Positions 1 to 12,200 of a stretch of DNA of 64,000 nucleotides are shown one piece after another (position 1 is the first letter of the stretch; every line of letters begins with the position of its first letter). The stretch is from positions 16,540,878-16,604,877 of the forward strand of contig NC_064839.1 in the NCBI RefSeq assembly GCF_024166365.1, read 5' to 3'. The notes under the pieces were generated by a model, which was not told the DNA's origin, did not search any database, and was given only the letters and a program-made list of their open reading frames with translations. The position numbers were made by a program, and so were the translations under genes. This DNA is from Elephas maximus indicus (taxonomy: Eukaryota > Chordata > Mammalia > Proboscidea > Elephantidae).

Positions 1-130
1 GGAGGCCTCGGCAAGTTAACCTGCCCAGGTCAGAAGGTGGTCGGCATCAGAACTCGGAGTTGGATGCATGTCCATCTGACTCCCAGTCCATGGTGCTAAC
101 CACTGCTCTCTCCTACCTCTTTTCCCATAG

Positions 131-232
131 GCATTTGCATTAAGTGTGGGCTTGGTATCTACGGAGCAAGGCAGGCGTGCCAGGCGATGGGGAGCCTGTA
201 TCACACGGACTGCTTCATCTGCGACTCTTGTG
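131..232 (+). CDS. WTIP: WTIP exon: first half of LIM1
   Basis: Acceptor tttcccatag ends at 130 and donor gtaggt starts at 233. The exon begins with the last two bases of a Gly codon and reads [20 protein letters not shown] onward to CDSC. It carries the first zinc site of LIM1 (Cys-X2-Cys, then His-X2-Cys) and the first cysteines of the second site. It ends one base into a Gly codon that is completed 18 kb downstream. Confidence 0.93.
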
Positions 233-3200
233 GTAGGTAACTTCTCCCTCTGCCCACTTGCATCTTGGACAGAGACCTAAGCCCCAGGTACATGGACCAT
301 CTAGCTCTGGCCCAGGCTGGGAGGTGGAGACTGGTTGCAGTCTTCCCATGCAGATGAGTTGGGGACTTTCCCCTATGGACCTGGCCTGCTTTGGAGACCT
401 AGAGCCCCTGGGGAGATCTGTTGCCCTGGGGAGGGAGGCATGGAGCCAGCGAGGAGCTTTTCGTTGGCTGTTGGCCATAGGGAACAGCTGGCCCCTGCCC
501 TCAGCTTTGGAGCCTCTTCCGGGCGGGATACCAGTGTCTCCTTGATGCTTGGGAGGAAAGATCTGGAGCCAGGGAGGGGCCTCCAACCCTCCTGGACTTG
601 GGACTAATCTTCCTTTTTCCTGTAATTCTTTTTCCATTTATTTTTTCTTCTAATTTTATGCACACTATGAATTATAATTTATAAGTGATATAAATTATAA
701 ATGTCATTTAATTTGGACAGAATTATAAAAAGAAAAAAGCAATTATAATCTAACCACCCCAATAAATCTGCGCTCTTGATTTTCCTTGGTTTTTCTCTTA
801 GACCTTGCCCCTAAGCAGGCATCTTTTATTAATTTACACTAAACATTTTAATATTTTATTTTATAAATGCAGCTTTAACTCAAATAGCCCCGAAAAGCTT
901 ATTGTAAAAGAGACTTATCTTTCCACTTCTAATTCCATTCCCCAGAGGCAGTCACTTATTACATTTTTAGCAGTTTCTTCTAGTGTTGTTGTTGTTGGTT
1001 GCCACTGAGTTGATTTTGATTCACGGTGACCCCATGTGTGCAGAGTAGAATGGCTCTGTAGGGTTTTCTAGGATGTGACCTTTCGGAAGCAGATCACCAG
1101 GCCTGTCTTCTGAGGCGCCTCTGGGTGAATTCAAACCACCCACTTTTCTGCTAGTAGCTGAGCGCTTAACCATTTGGGCCATCCAGGTACACCAATTTCT
1201 TTTCTTAGAGGAAGGCATACACTGATGTTTCTTCAATGAATCAATTTTAGACATAATCTACTTACCTTTGCTGCTCCTTCCCCCCTTTCATCTTCCCAGT
1301 GTTGTCATATCACTAGTTTTGGTTAAGTCAATAAACCAAGTATACTTGACTGTGACTACGTGAATATTATTCGCTGAGGAGCCAAGACTCATACTGTAAT
1401 TACATCCCGTTGTTTCTAGTCTTACTTTTCCTGGAGTTAATCCCCCCATCTTTATTTACCCTTTGTATTGTCTTACTTTATTGTATCTTTAGTTGTTTTT
1501 TTTTTTCTTTTTTTTCCCCAAGTGCTCCATTATATCAGGCATTCTCCTGAGTTCCCACCGGGAGCCCCTGGCCCCTCCCCACTCTGAGCCAGTTGTCCCC
1601 TAAACTCCACTGGAGCACTCATTGTTCACCTTCCTCTGTATACACTCTGACTTGGAGCCACAAGTACCTAGAAGCCCTCAGTGGCAGGTAATAGAGAGGA
1701 GGCTTAAATGCAAAGAATATTTCTTTGCTCAGTCAACTGGGAGCCCAGAGATTGGGTTTGCTTCAGGATGAGATTGATCTCATGGCTCAGGCCCTGTGAT
1801 TCCCTTCATCAGGTTTTCCTTGGATTTGGCTTTATCCTTAGGGCAACTCCTCTCATGAAATGTCCAAGGTAGCTTGAGACTTCACTGGCACACCACTGGT
1901 CTGGAGAAATATGGGGCATCTCTTCTGGTCACTGTCTTGGAGTAAGAAAACTTTTTCAGAAAGTACCCAGAAAACTTCTCCATGTATCTCACTGGCCCAA
2001 ATTATCTCATACATCCTTTCCTGAACCAATATCTGTGGCTGAGGAAAGTGCCGTGATTTGATTGACTGACTTGCCTGAGTCCCTGAACCAATATTGTGGT
2101 GAGGAAGGAGAAATTATACTAATCGAGTCTACCCCTGGATATGGGGTAAAGTCAGGTTTCCCTGAAGCATACCAGGCTATGTGAGGTAAGCTTGGATACT
2201 GAACAAAATTGGGAGAAGAAGGGAGGAATCAATGCTGTGAAGAACCAAAAGTGTCTCCATCATGGATTTCATCATTTTATTGTAGTTATATAAGAAAGGA
2301 CACATTGGAGGTAAATTTTCTGAATTCTAGTATGTCTAAAATGCATTTATTCTATTCTCACACTTAATTTATTATTTGGGAATAGAAATCCAAGTTGGAA
2401 ATAATGTTCATGTAGAAATTTGAAGTCATAGTTTTATCTTCCAGCAGCTAGTGTTGCTGTTAAATTCTGATGCCATTCTGATTCTCATTTTTGTGTGTGA
2501 TCTGTTTTTTCTCTTTGGTAACTCTCAGGAAGAGGACTGTCATGTTCACAAATCCTGGATACTGTTTCCGTTATAGCTTCTGGGAGTTTCTGTGTATTGC
2601 ACAGTTCCAGAGGCACCATTTACATAGATACAATGAGAATGGCAGCCCTGAAGTTATGCAAGGAAGCAGCCTAGCTTAGGATATTCTGTTTATATTTGGT
2701 GTAGGCTTTTTGTCATTGGTTGTGCTGGATGCTCACAGAGCCTTTTCAAACTGGACACTTGCCCCTAGTTCTGGAAGTTTTTCTTGTGCTATTTATTTGA
2801 TTTCCTCCCTTCTTTTTTTCTCTGGAACTGAATTCAACAGAGTATAATCAAGATAATACGTCATGACCAAGTTGAATTTATCTAAAGAATAGTAGGGGTA
2901 GATTAACTTTAGAAAACTTAATAACATAATTCATTGCGTTAATAGATTAAAGGAAAAAAATCTAATCATCTCAATAGATGCAGAAAAAATAATAAAATTT
3001 AACATTTATTCATAATGAAAATTCTTAGCACACTAGGAAAAGAAGGGAACTTTCTAAGCCTAATAAAGTTTGGTTACCAAAAATCTGTTCTAACATCACA
3101 CTGTATTGTGAAATATGAGAAAAAATTACTGTAAAATGAGGAAAAGGCAATAATGCCTACAATCCTGTCTTCTATTGAACATTATCCTAGAGGTCCTAGT

Positions 3201-6200
3201 CAGTACAACTAACAGAAGAAAATGTACCATGTTCACGGATAGGTAGATTGAATAATGTAGATAACGTCAGTTCTTCTCAAATTTGATCTATGAATTAATT
3301 GCAATTTCAATTATGTAGATTTTCATGAATTTGACAAGCTAATTCTAAAGCTTTTAATGGGTGAGCAAGGGGCCAAGAATAGTGAAGGTGCTCTAGAAGA
3401 AGAAGAGCAAGTTGGGGAACTTCCACTACCAGGTATCAATACCTATTGTAGAGTTACATTAATTAATTTCATGTGGTATTGGTGCAAAAACAGACAAATA
3501 GAGTAGTAAAACAGAATGGAGAGTCCAGAAACAGACCCATGTATACTTGGAAACTTGGTAGGTAGTAGAGGTGGTATTGCAGATGGTTCTGGGAAAATTG
3601 GCTATCCATATTTAAAAAATGAAATTAGTTCCAAGTGGATTAAAGATTTGAAGTGTAAGGCAAAACGTGGAATTTTTAGAAATAAATTTAGAAGCATATC
3701 TACAAGAAAGAATTTTTTTTTCACAAAAGTTTTCAAGCATTAAAGAAAGGATTAACAAAATTCGAATACATTGAAAAAAAAAAAAAACTCATTTAAAGGC
3801 AGTATAGAGAAAGTAGTAAAACAAACCATAACAGCATTTGTTGAACTGCTAAGCAGTTTACCAGAGTAGATGAACCAGTTTATAACTGCACTGGCAATGT
3901 ATGAGAGTTCTAGTTTTTCCTGATTCCCACCAACACCTAGCATTGTCAATCTTTTTCATTTTAGCCATTTTTTTTGATGGGGTGGAGCACTATCTTAATG
4001 TGGTTTTAATTTGATTTCCCTGATGAGTGGTTACACCTTCTCGTCTGCTTACTGACCGTTTGAATACCTTTGTAAAGTGCCTGTTGAATTATTTTGCCCG
4101 TATTTAAATTAGTTCGTTTGACTTTTTCTTACTGATTTATAGGAGCTCTTTATATAGCCTGGATGAAAGTCCTTGGTTTGATATATGTATTGTGAATACC
4201 TTTTCCCAACCTGTGTCTTGCTTCGTCGCTTTCTTAATGGTGTCTTTTAATGAAAGGAAGTTCTAATGAAGTCCAGTTTATCATCTTTTTTTGTTGTTGT
4301 TGTTTACAGTTATTGCTCTTTATGTCCTGTCCAAGAATTTTTGCATTTTTATAATCTCTCGCTTTTTTCTCATGTTTTGGATGTCTGTTATATGCATGTT
4401 AAATGTACCCATTCTGTATTCTGTGTCTAATTATGCCAAGATCTGACGTCTTTTGAAGTCCGACTTCTGTTCGTTATTGTTCATGTTCACTCTTGGTCAT
4501 GGTACCTTGTTTCCTCACGTGTTTCATAATTTTTGATTGTGGAAGTCTGTCTTTGGGCATTTATTGAGGTCTGTGTTGAGGGTGCATTTCCCCAGGGAAT
4601 GTTTTTAAGGTTTTTATAAAAAATAGTTTTAAACTTCAGTGGGGCAAATGTATTTTTTCTTTTTTTATTGTGGACTTTTATTCATGCCAAGTATTGCAAT
4701 ATTGTCGTTATTCTTTCTGATGCACACATTGTCTCAAATTTGGCCAGATGAAGTTCCCTTCAAGTTTTCTCCAGTGCCCTGTCTTAGAGAAATGCCAGGC
4801 TTACACTTTGCTAGAAATAAAAGCAAAAGAATTTTATTGAAGGATGAACAATAAAGGCATTTCATGAAATAGAGAAACACGTGGTACTCAAACCGGAGGT
4901 TTCAGTGTGTGTTCCATCTTTCAGGGAGAGCAAACCCACTGACATAGAGTTGATTCCGACTCATACTGACCCTATAGGACAGAGTAGAACTGCTCCATAG
5001 GGTTTCCATGGAGTGGCTGGTGGATTCAAACTGTCAATCTTTTGGGTAGCAGCCAAGCTATTAACCACTGTGCCACCAGGTCAGTGAGGTATTTATCAGG
5101 CAGACCAACAAAGGCAAATGATTTTACATCAAGGACGGGTATAGGGAAAGGAAGGAAAATTTACAATAGATTGTCAAACTACAAACTTTCCTAACATTAG
5201 TTTCTAGCCTGACATTAATTTCTTATTTCCTGATACAAATAGACTAAACAATATTTCTAGAGCAAGCCGTATAACATTCTTTTTTTTCTTTTTTAAATTT
5301 TTTATTGTACTTTAGATGACGGTTTAGAGAACATACTAGTTTCTTATTAAACAGTCAATATACACATTGTTCTATGACATTGGTTAACAACCCGTCCACA
5401 TGTCAACACTCTCCCTTCTCAACCTTGGGTTCTCTATTACCAGCTTTTCTGTTCCCTCCTGCTTCCTAGTCCCTGCCCTGGGCTGGTGTGCCCCTTTAGT
5501 CTCATTTTGTTTTATGGGCCTGTCCAATCTTTGGCTGAAGGGTGAACCTCAGGAGTTACTTTATTACTGACCTGAAAGTGTGTCCAGGGATTTTTCACCA
5601 GGGTTTCTCCAGTCTCTGTCAGGCCAGCAAGTCTGGTCTTTCTTTTTGAGTTATGTGTAACATTCCTGATGTGGGGGTTTAGTGATTGATTGTAGGCCAG
5701 GTGAACATTAGTCAAAGTCCTTGAAATATAAAAGTTGACCATTTGGTTAGGAAGGAGATTAGATCAACTCCAACTTGAAGTCTTTTGAAATGTAAGCATT
5801 GCTCATCTGGCTAGGAGGGAGTGAATTAGACTCTAGGCATTCACTCAATGAATTGTCTGAGAGCAGTTGAGATAGCAAGATTATTTGCATAAGCTAAGGC
5901 CCGGATCTCTACACTCTTTGTGTCACAAACTGTCAAAACTTTTACAAGAGGCCAAATCGTCTTTGTAGAAGGACAGAGGCAGACTTCAAACCTAGTCACA
6001 TCTTAATCCAAAATGGAATTTCAGTTTAGGTCTGGGATTAACCATTTTAATCTTGCCAAGCAGCCCCAGTTTTAAGGTTTGCTTATTTTCCACCTTTTGA
6101 TCAAGCTGCCACTAGGGGACACAGATCACTTAAGGTATTATCTACGTTGGAGTTGCCTGTCTTCTGCAAGGTCTTGGAGTCTCTGGGATGACTGCTCTGT

Positions 6201-9200
6201 ATGAGCCTTTAAGTTCTCAGATGCTACATTCTAGTAGCTGGGCACCATCCGATTTCACCTGCCATTGTTTCAGATCTTGTCTTCAGGGTGTATTAGTCTC
6301 TGGTTGGAGTAAGTGTTGCAAACAAAGCCATATTAGGGGAACACCTTGGCAATTTTAAAAGGGTTTGATCCTAGAACTAAACTTCCTTTTCATCAGCAAA
6401 ATCAGTATTTTCTTCCAAATATATAATTCATCACGTGGCTATATGCCTTGAGGGTTGGCTGTGGCAATGGGAAACAGTGCATTATACATTTAACAAGCCC
6501 TATTATGACAATTACAATGATTAGAAAAAGGAGACAGGCTAGCAGAAAGGATTGTCCCAGACTCGATGCTTTGGGGTAACCAGATAAAAATATCAAAGAA
6601 GGAAGGAATGATCATGGCAGCAACGGTGTGTAACAGGAGGCCTTTTGGCATATTTTAGAGGTGGCTTGTTCTCCTCCAGAAGTATTTATCCATAAGCAGC
6701 AACAAGTATTGGTGACAGCACAAACCTCTCCTTGCTGAGCTAAAGGAAACTCTAAGGCAATTCTGTCATCCAGCACACCTTTTACCAAGGATTCTAAAGA
6801 TTTTTGTTGAGCTGTCATTCCCTCAGCAACACTATCAGAAATTTGGGCCATAGTGACAGATAGATTGTGAATAGGCAGTTCTAACTGCCCAATCCCAAAC
6901 CATATAGTAGTGCATAAGAAGGATCATCCCCCTCCTGGGTAATTAGCTATGAAAAAAAGGTTGTGTGAAATGACGGGTTCTCTCTTCTGTATGAGTATTA
7001 ATTTTTATGTCATCGTTTTATAGTAAGCTGTCATTGTATGAATGGATGCTCATGGGAATGCCTGAGGTCCCTTAAGGTACATTAATCTGTCACGTTCCAA
7101 CCATTTAAACATTGCAAAGCCCAAGTATAAGGTGAGTTGTTGGACTTATTTCTTAAATAAGCGATCCTCCACATAAAAAGACATATCCAGATGGGATGCA
7201 TAGCATTCCTGCCCTGGTTTGAATATAGGAAATGGAATGCATTGATTTGACTCTCTAAAGCCAGTCTGCAGTTAGTCAGTCATCACAAATGGATAATTCT
7301 TCGAATTCTAGGGAATTCTGGAGTTGAGCACAAACTGGAGATTTAGATTATTTCTAAAACAGTTATCTGCTATTAAGTTATACTATTGAGCATCGTTAAT
7401 GAAAAGGTCACAATGTGCAGAAGAAGTAATACATTCTGATTAGGCACAGGTAAGAATAAAGCAGGGAGCTGCTGGATAAGAGAATAATTCTGGGGGTAGG
7501 CATAATTTGACACAGATAGCTTATTTAAATGTTTTTTCAAAATTAGTAGTAAAGGAAGGCCTGAACTTATATCTAAAATTGGCACAGCTTTAGATCAGTA
7601 TGATCCTATGTGGACCGTGGGACAGAGTGACATACTCAACATGCTGTTAAATTGCTGGTGCTGGCAAATGATTGAGCTAATTAGATAAAGGCATTGTCTT
7701 TCTAGGCATCAGTGATGGTTATAACAGAAAGGAAAATTGCTATAAACTTCATAATGGAGAAAAGGTTAACTAAAGTAATATATTAAAGCAAACAAAAATT
7801 AATGAGTAAAAAGCACACCCTTTTTCTAGCAATTCACTGAGAGATGAACCCAAGTAGGTAAAATAAAACTGATTCAAAAGGTATAAGCATTAAACAAGTG
7901 TTACAATTTCATTTACTGGTATAAGGAATAAAAAAGATTTAACTCGTGGGTTAAAATTAAAGCCATCCAATAATTACTAAAGCTGCTAAGAAATAGTTCC
8001 ACAAGTGAGCGAAAATAGTTAAGGGTATTAAAATACCAACAGTTAAGAACCAGAGTTCATAGATTTCAGCAACTTGCATGTAATCTTGCTCTGCGATTTT
8101 GAAGTCAGTGGCTTGGCTTTGAAGCTGCATGCTTCTGGTCATTGGGGCACTGCTTCAGTCTGAGTTTCAAATCTCTGACTGGCTGGCAAGTCCAAATAGG
8201 TGCTTTAGCTTTCTTTAACTGTGATAAATGAATCCAACAGTTAATTGCTTCTAGTGTAGCTGCACATGGGTTAGTTAAAAGGACAAGATAAGTCTCCTTC
8301 CAGTGGGGTTCCAAAGAACATTTTAGTTGGTGCCTTTTCCAATAAACATAATCTTATGGCGTAATATTAACTAGGGGAGGAGAACCAGGTTTCTGCTTCT
8401 CCAATGCCACTTTAATTTGTGAAATATATTTCTTAGAGTATTGAATTAAAGATTGACAATATTTTAATAATTCAGGCTGTACTAAATTAGGGTTGGTAGA
8501 GGCAATGTAGACAAGGATCATGGGCCTTCCAGTGACTATTTCATAAGGAGTATGTTTATAAGATCTGAAAGGAGTGCTTCTAAAATTTAAAGGGAAGACT
8601 TTAGTCCAAGACAAACCTAAGGACTCAGAAAGCTTAGCAGTTGAGTTTTTATTATACCATTAGTTCTTCCTACAAGCCCAGAGGACTGTGGGTGATAAGG
8701 ACAGTTAACCTCTGTTATATGGGGAAAACTTGGCATTGTTCTTGAATAATTTGTCCAGTGAAATGAGCTCTCCAACCACTGCAAAGAATTTTTGGTGCTC
8801 CCCAAGTAGGTATTATGTTTTCCAGGAGCTTCTTTGCTACAAAAGAAGTAGCGGCCCATGTGCAGGGAAAAGCTTCTACCCAATGTGAAAATTTACAAAT
8901 CATTACTAACACATATTTATAGCCATTCAAAGGTGGAAGCTGAATAAAAGCTAACTGCCATTTGAGCATAGGCCTAGAAGGCAAAGGGTATTGTCCAGGG
9001 GAAGTCTTAAGTTTCCCAGGATTATAATGGGGACAGATAGAGCAGCGGGTGGCCACATGCACAGCTGCCTCAGAAAATTTTCCCCACCTGTATTTCTTTA
9101 AAACTTCAATCATTTTATCTCTCCCCAGATGAGTATTCTTATGTGGAGTCCTCAGATGTGTAAAAGTTTAGGAAGAATAATTTTGGCATTAAGTCCTAAC

Positions 9201-12200
9201 AATAGCTTAGTGTCAGGGTCTTGATAACAGCCTGACTTTTTCCATGTTTCAGTTTCATTAGATCAAGCCAATTGCTGATGTTTTTTAAAAGGTTCTCTTG
9301 GTGGGTGCAAATGTACTAGTTGTTTCATGAAAATAGTTCTCTTTAGGTTCTTCCAAAGGCCCCTCTACACACTTTTTTGCTAAAACCGGGGCAACAATAA
9401 CTCAGGAAGCAGCTTGTTTAGAGCTGCATCAGCAAGATTATTTCCCCAATTTGGGGCACTTCCTTTGGCTGCTGTGCTTGTATTTTAATTACAGTGATTT
9501 CAGAAGGGAGCAACTAGGCATCAAATAGATCTGCTACTAAAGCCTCACTTTTAGTAACGTAACCAGAAGAGGTTAAAAAAATCTCTTTGTTTCCATACTA
9601 GTGCAAGATCATGATTAACTCCAAATGCATATTTGCACTCTGTAAAAATAGTTAAGACTTTCCTTTGGCAAGTTTACATGCTCTGGGAAGAGCAGTAAGT
9701 TCAGCTTGTTGAGTTTAGGTGGCCTTAGGGAGAGGCTGGCTTTCAAGGGCTTCAGTAGAAGTTGTAACACTGTGACCAGCCTGATACTGAGAGGCTGGCT
9801 TTCAAGGGCTTCAGTAGAAATTGTAACACTGTGACCAGCCTGATACTGAGAGCTAGGAGTTGGTTTCAAATAAGAGCCGTCTACAAATAACGTAATAGCA
9901 GGGCTTGTCAAAGGAGTTTTTTTAAATCGCTATGAGGAGTCAGAAGCTCCTTGGTTAAGTCTAAACTAAACAGTCATGGGAAGGACAGTCATCTTTATCA
10001 GCTGTAGGAAGAAGGGTATTTGTTGCTGTTGCCGTTGCATCAATTCTAACTCATAGCGATCCTATAGGACAGAGTAGAACTGCCCTATAGGATTTCCAAG
10101 GAATGGTTGGTAGATTCGAACTGCCTGCCTTTTGGTTAGCAGCCGCATCTCTTAACCACTGTGCCATCATGGTTCCAGGGAGAAGGGTAGCTGGGTTTCA
10201 AGTAGCTACCATATGTAATTTAATGTTAGAGGCTACCAGGAGAAGGACCTCATAAGAAGTGAGTCTGCTGGTAGCCAGATATTGGGTTAAAGCAGAATTA
10301 AGCAATGCAGATACAGCGTGGGGTACATACATATTTAAAAGGTTCCTCAAAACTAAATCTGCAGTTTTTTCCATTTTTGCTATAGTGGCCACCATCCTAA
10401 GGCAAGGGGGGTAGGGTCTGGCCATAGAGTCCAGCTGCAGGCTATAGCAATCCACAGGCCTATTCTGTCCCCCGTGTTTCTGTGTAAGAATGTGCATTAC
10501 TGGAAACTTCATGTACAAGAAGTGCAGAGTCCCAACGATAGGGAATTTCAAAGTGGGCATGTTAATCAGAGCTTGTTTTAGTTATCACTTCATAATCTTT
10601 CAGGGTAATACAGAATGGATCAGGTTCAGAGGTTTTTGAGTATTTATATAAAGGCTGTGCCATGAGAGAAAAGTTAGGAATCCAGCCTTAGCTATAACCA
10701 TAAAAGTCCTAGAAAGCCTCTTAATTATTTGTTTTAGGCAAAGGAAAAGCTGCAATAGCTTCTTTTGGGATCAATAGAAACGCCTTCTGCAGAGATTAAA
10801 TGACCTAAGTATTTGACAGAAGGCTGACCTAATTGCAGTTTCTTTCTTGAAAACTTTATATCCACCAAGGGCTAAATGTTTTAGCAAGGCTCTGCTGACC
10901 TCCAGGCAAGCCTGCTGAGAGGTGGAACACATAAGCAAATCATCTACATATTGTAACAAGGTAGATTTATTTGGAAATTGCAGAGGTTGCAAATCTGCAT
11001 GCAAATTTTGAGAAAAATAACTGGGAGCCTCTGTGAAAGCCTGAGGCATAACATTCCAAGTAAATTGTTGATTTTCCCAAGTAACAATGAACAGATATTG
11101 ACTTTTGGGTTCGACAGGAATGCTGAAAAAATACACTACAAAGGTCTATAACTGTAAAGAATACTGCATCATGGGGAACGTTGGAAAGTAATAGATGGGG
11201 ATTAGGGACAATGGGGTACCTAGGACTAACAATGCAGTTTATTTCATGTAAGTCCTGAACAAACTGCCAATCTGAACCATGAGGTTTTTAACTGGAGGGT
11301 TAGGAGTGTTACAAGGACTGGTGTAGGAACGATTACACCTTTAGAAAGAAAATGCTGTATTATAGGAGTTATTCCTTCCTTTGCTTCTCATTTGAGTGGG
11401 TACTGGGGAATCTTGGGCAAGGGCTTAGAGGTGTCCACTTGAATTTTAATAGGTTCAGTGGACAGAACTCTGCCAACACCTGTAGAACTCATGGCCCACA
11501 AAGTTTTGGGGACCTGAGAAACAACTTCAGGGGGAAAAATGTCTTTTGGAACAGAATTTTGAAGAGGCATAGTAAGGCCTTGTATGTGGCAGATAGCCTC
11601 TTTCTTTTGAATGTCATCTATAAATTCTTAGTGTCAGGTAAGATTAGTAATATTTCCTCCTTTTCATTAAATTGTAAATGGCAATTCCATTTAGATAAAA
11701 TATCTCTCCTTGTTAAATCAACAGGAGCTTCAGAATTTAGTTAAAACGGATGTAAATCCTCTCTTGGGCCAAGAGAGTTAGGCACAGGGTGAGAATGATA
11801 TAATGTTTTTTCTTTTTATTAGTAACTCCCACGATTTTAGAAGTTTTCATACTCCAGGGCAGGGTCTTTTGTAGGCACGTGGGATTAATCACTGAGAGCG
11901 TAGCTCATGTATCAATTAAAAATTGACAAGGTTCCCCATTAATGTATATAGTTGTTTCTCCTAGAGGGTTTAGAGCTACCGTAGGAAAAGTCCCTGTTTT
12001 GTCCCTGGAGCCCCTTCATTCTGAATCAAGAGATGAAGGAATGGTTGGGGTGGAAACTTTGTTTATTCTTCAATTTAAAAAATTCATTTTTTCAGTGGCC
12101 AGATTTTTTGCAATAGTGGCAGGGACAAGTTTTAGGTCCACTGGAGGGTTTAAAACTTTTTCTGAGTGGGCCCTTGCAGCTGCTGTAACTGAAGGGACAT

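Larger units (their letters stand above)
4780..6089 (-). repeat. Proviral 3' LTR
   Basis: It aligns along its length with 13927-15691, sharing aggcttacactttgctagaa, an AATAAA-bearing segment and caaactacaaactttcc. It carries an AfroSINE at 4931-5082 absent from the other LTR. It also carries an L1 3' fragment (5280-5654) present in both. Its outer end is tgtctta and its inner end lies next to the polypurine tract. Confidence 0.85.

Noticed and set aside
10939..10950. Intact YVDD as a sign of an active reverse transcriptase
   Set aside because: Surrounding pol is split by stops, a SINE and a frameshifting duplication; integrase and protease key residues are also lost.
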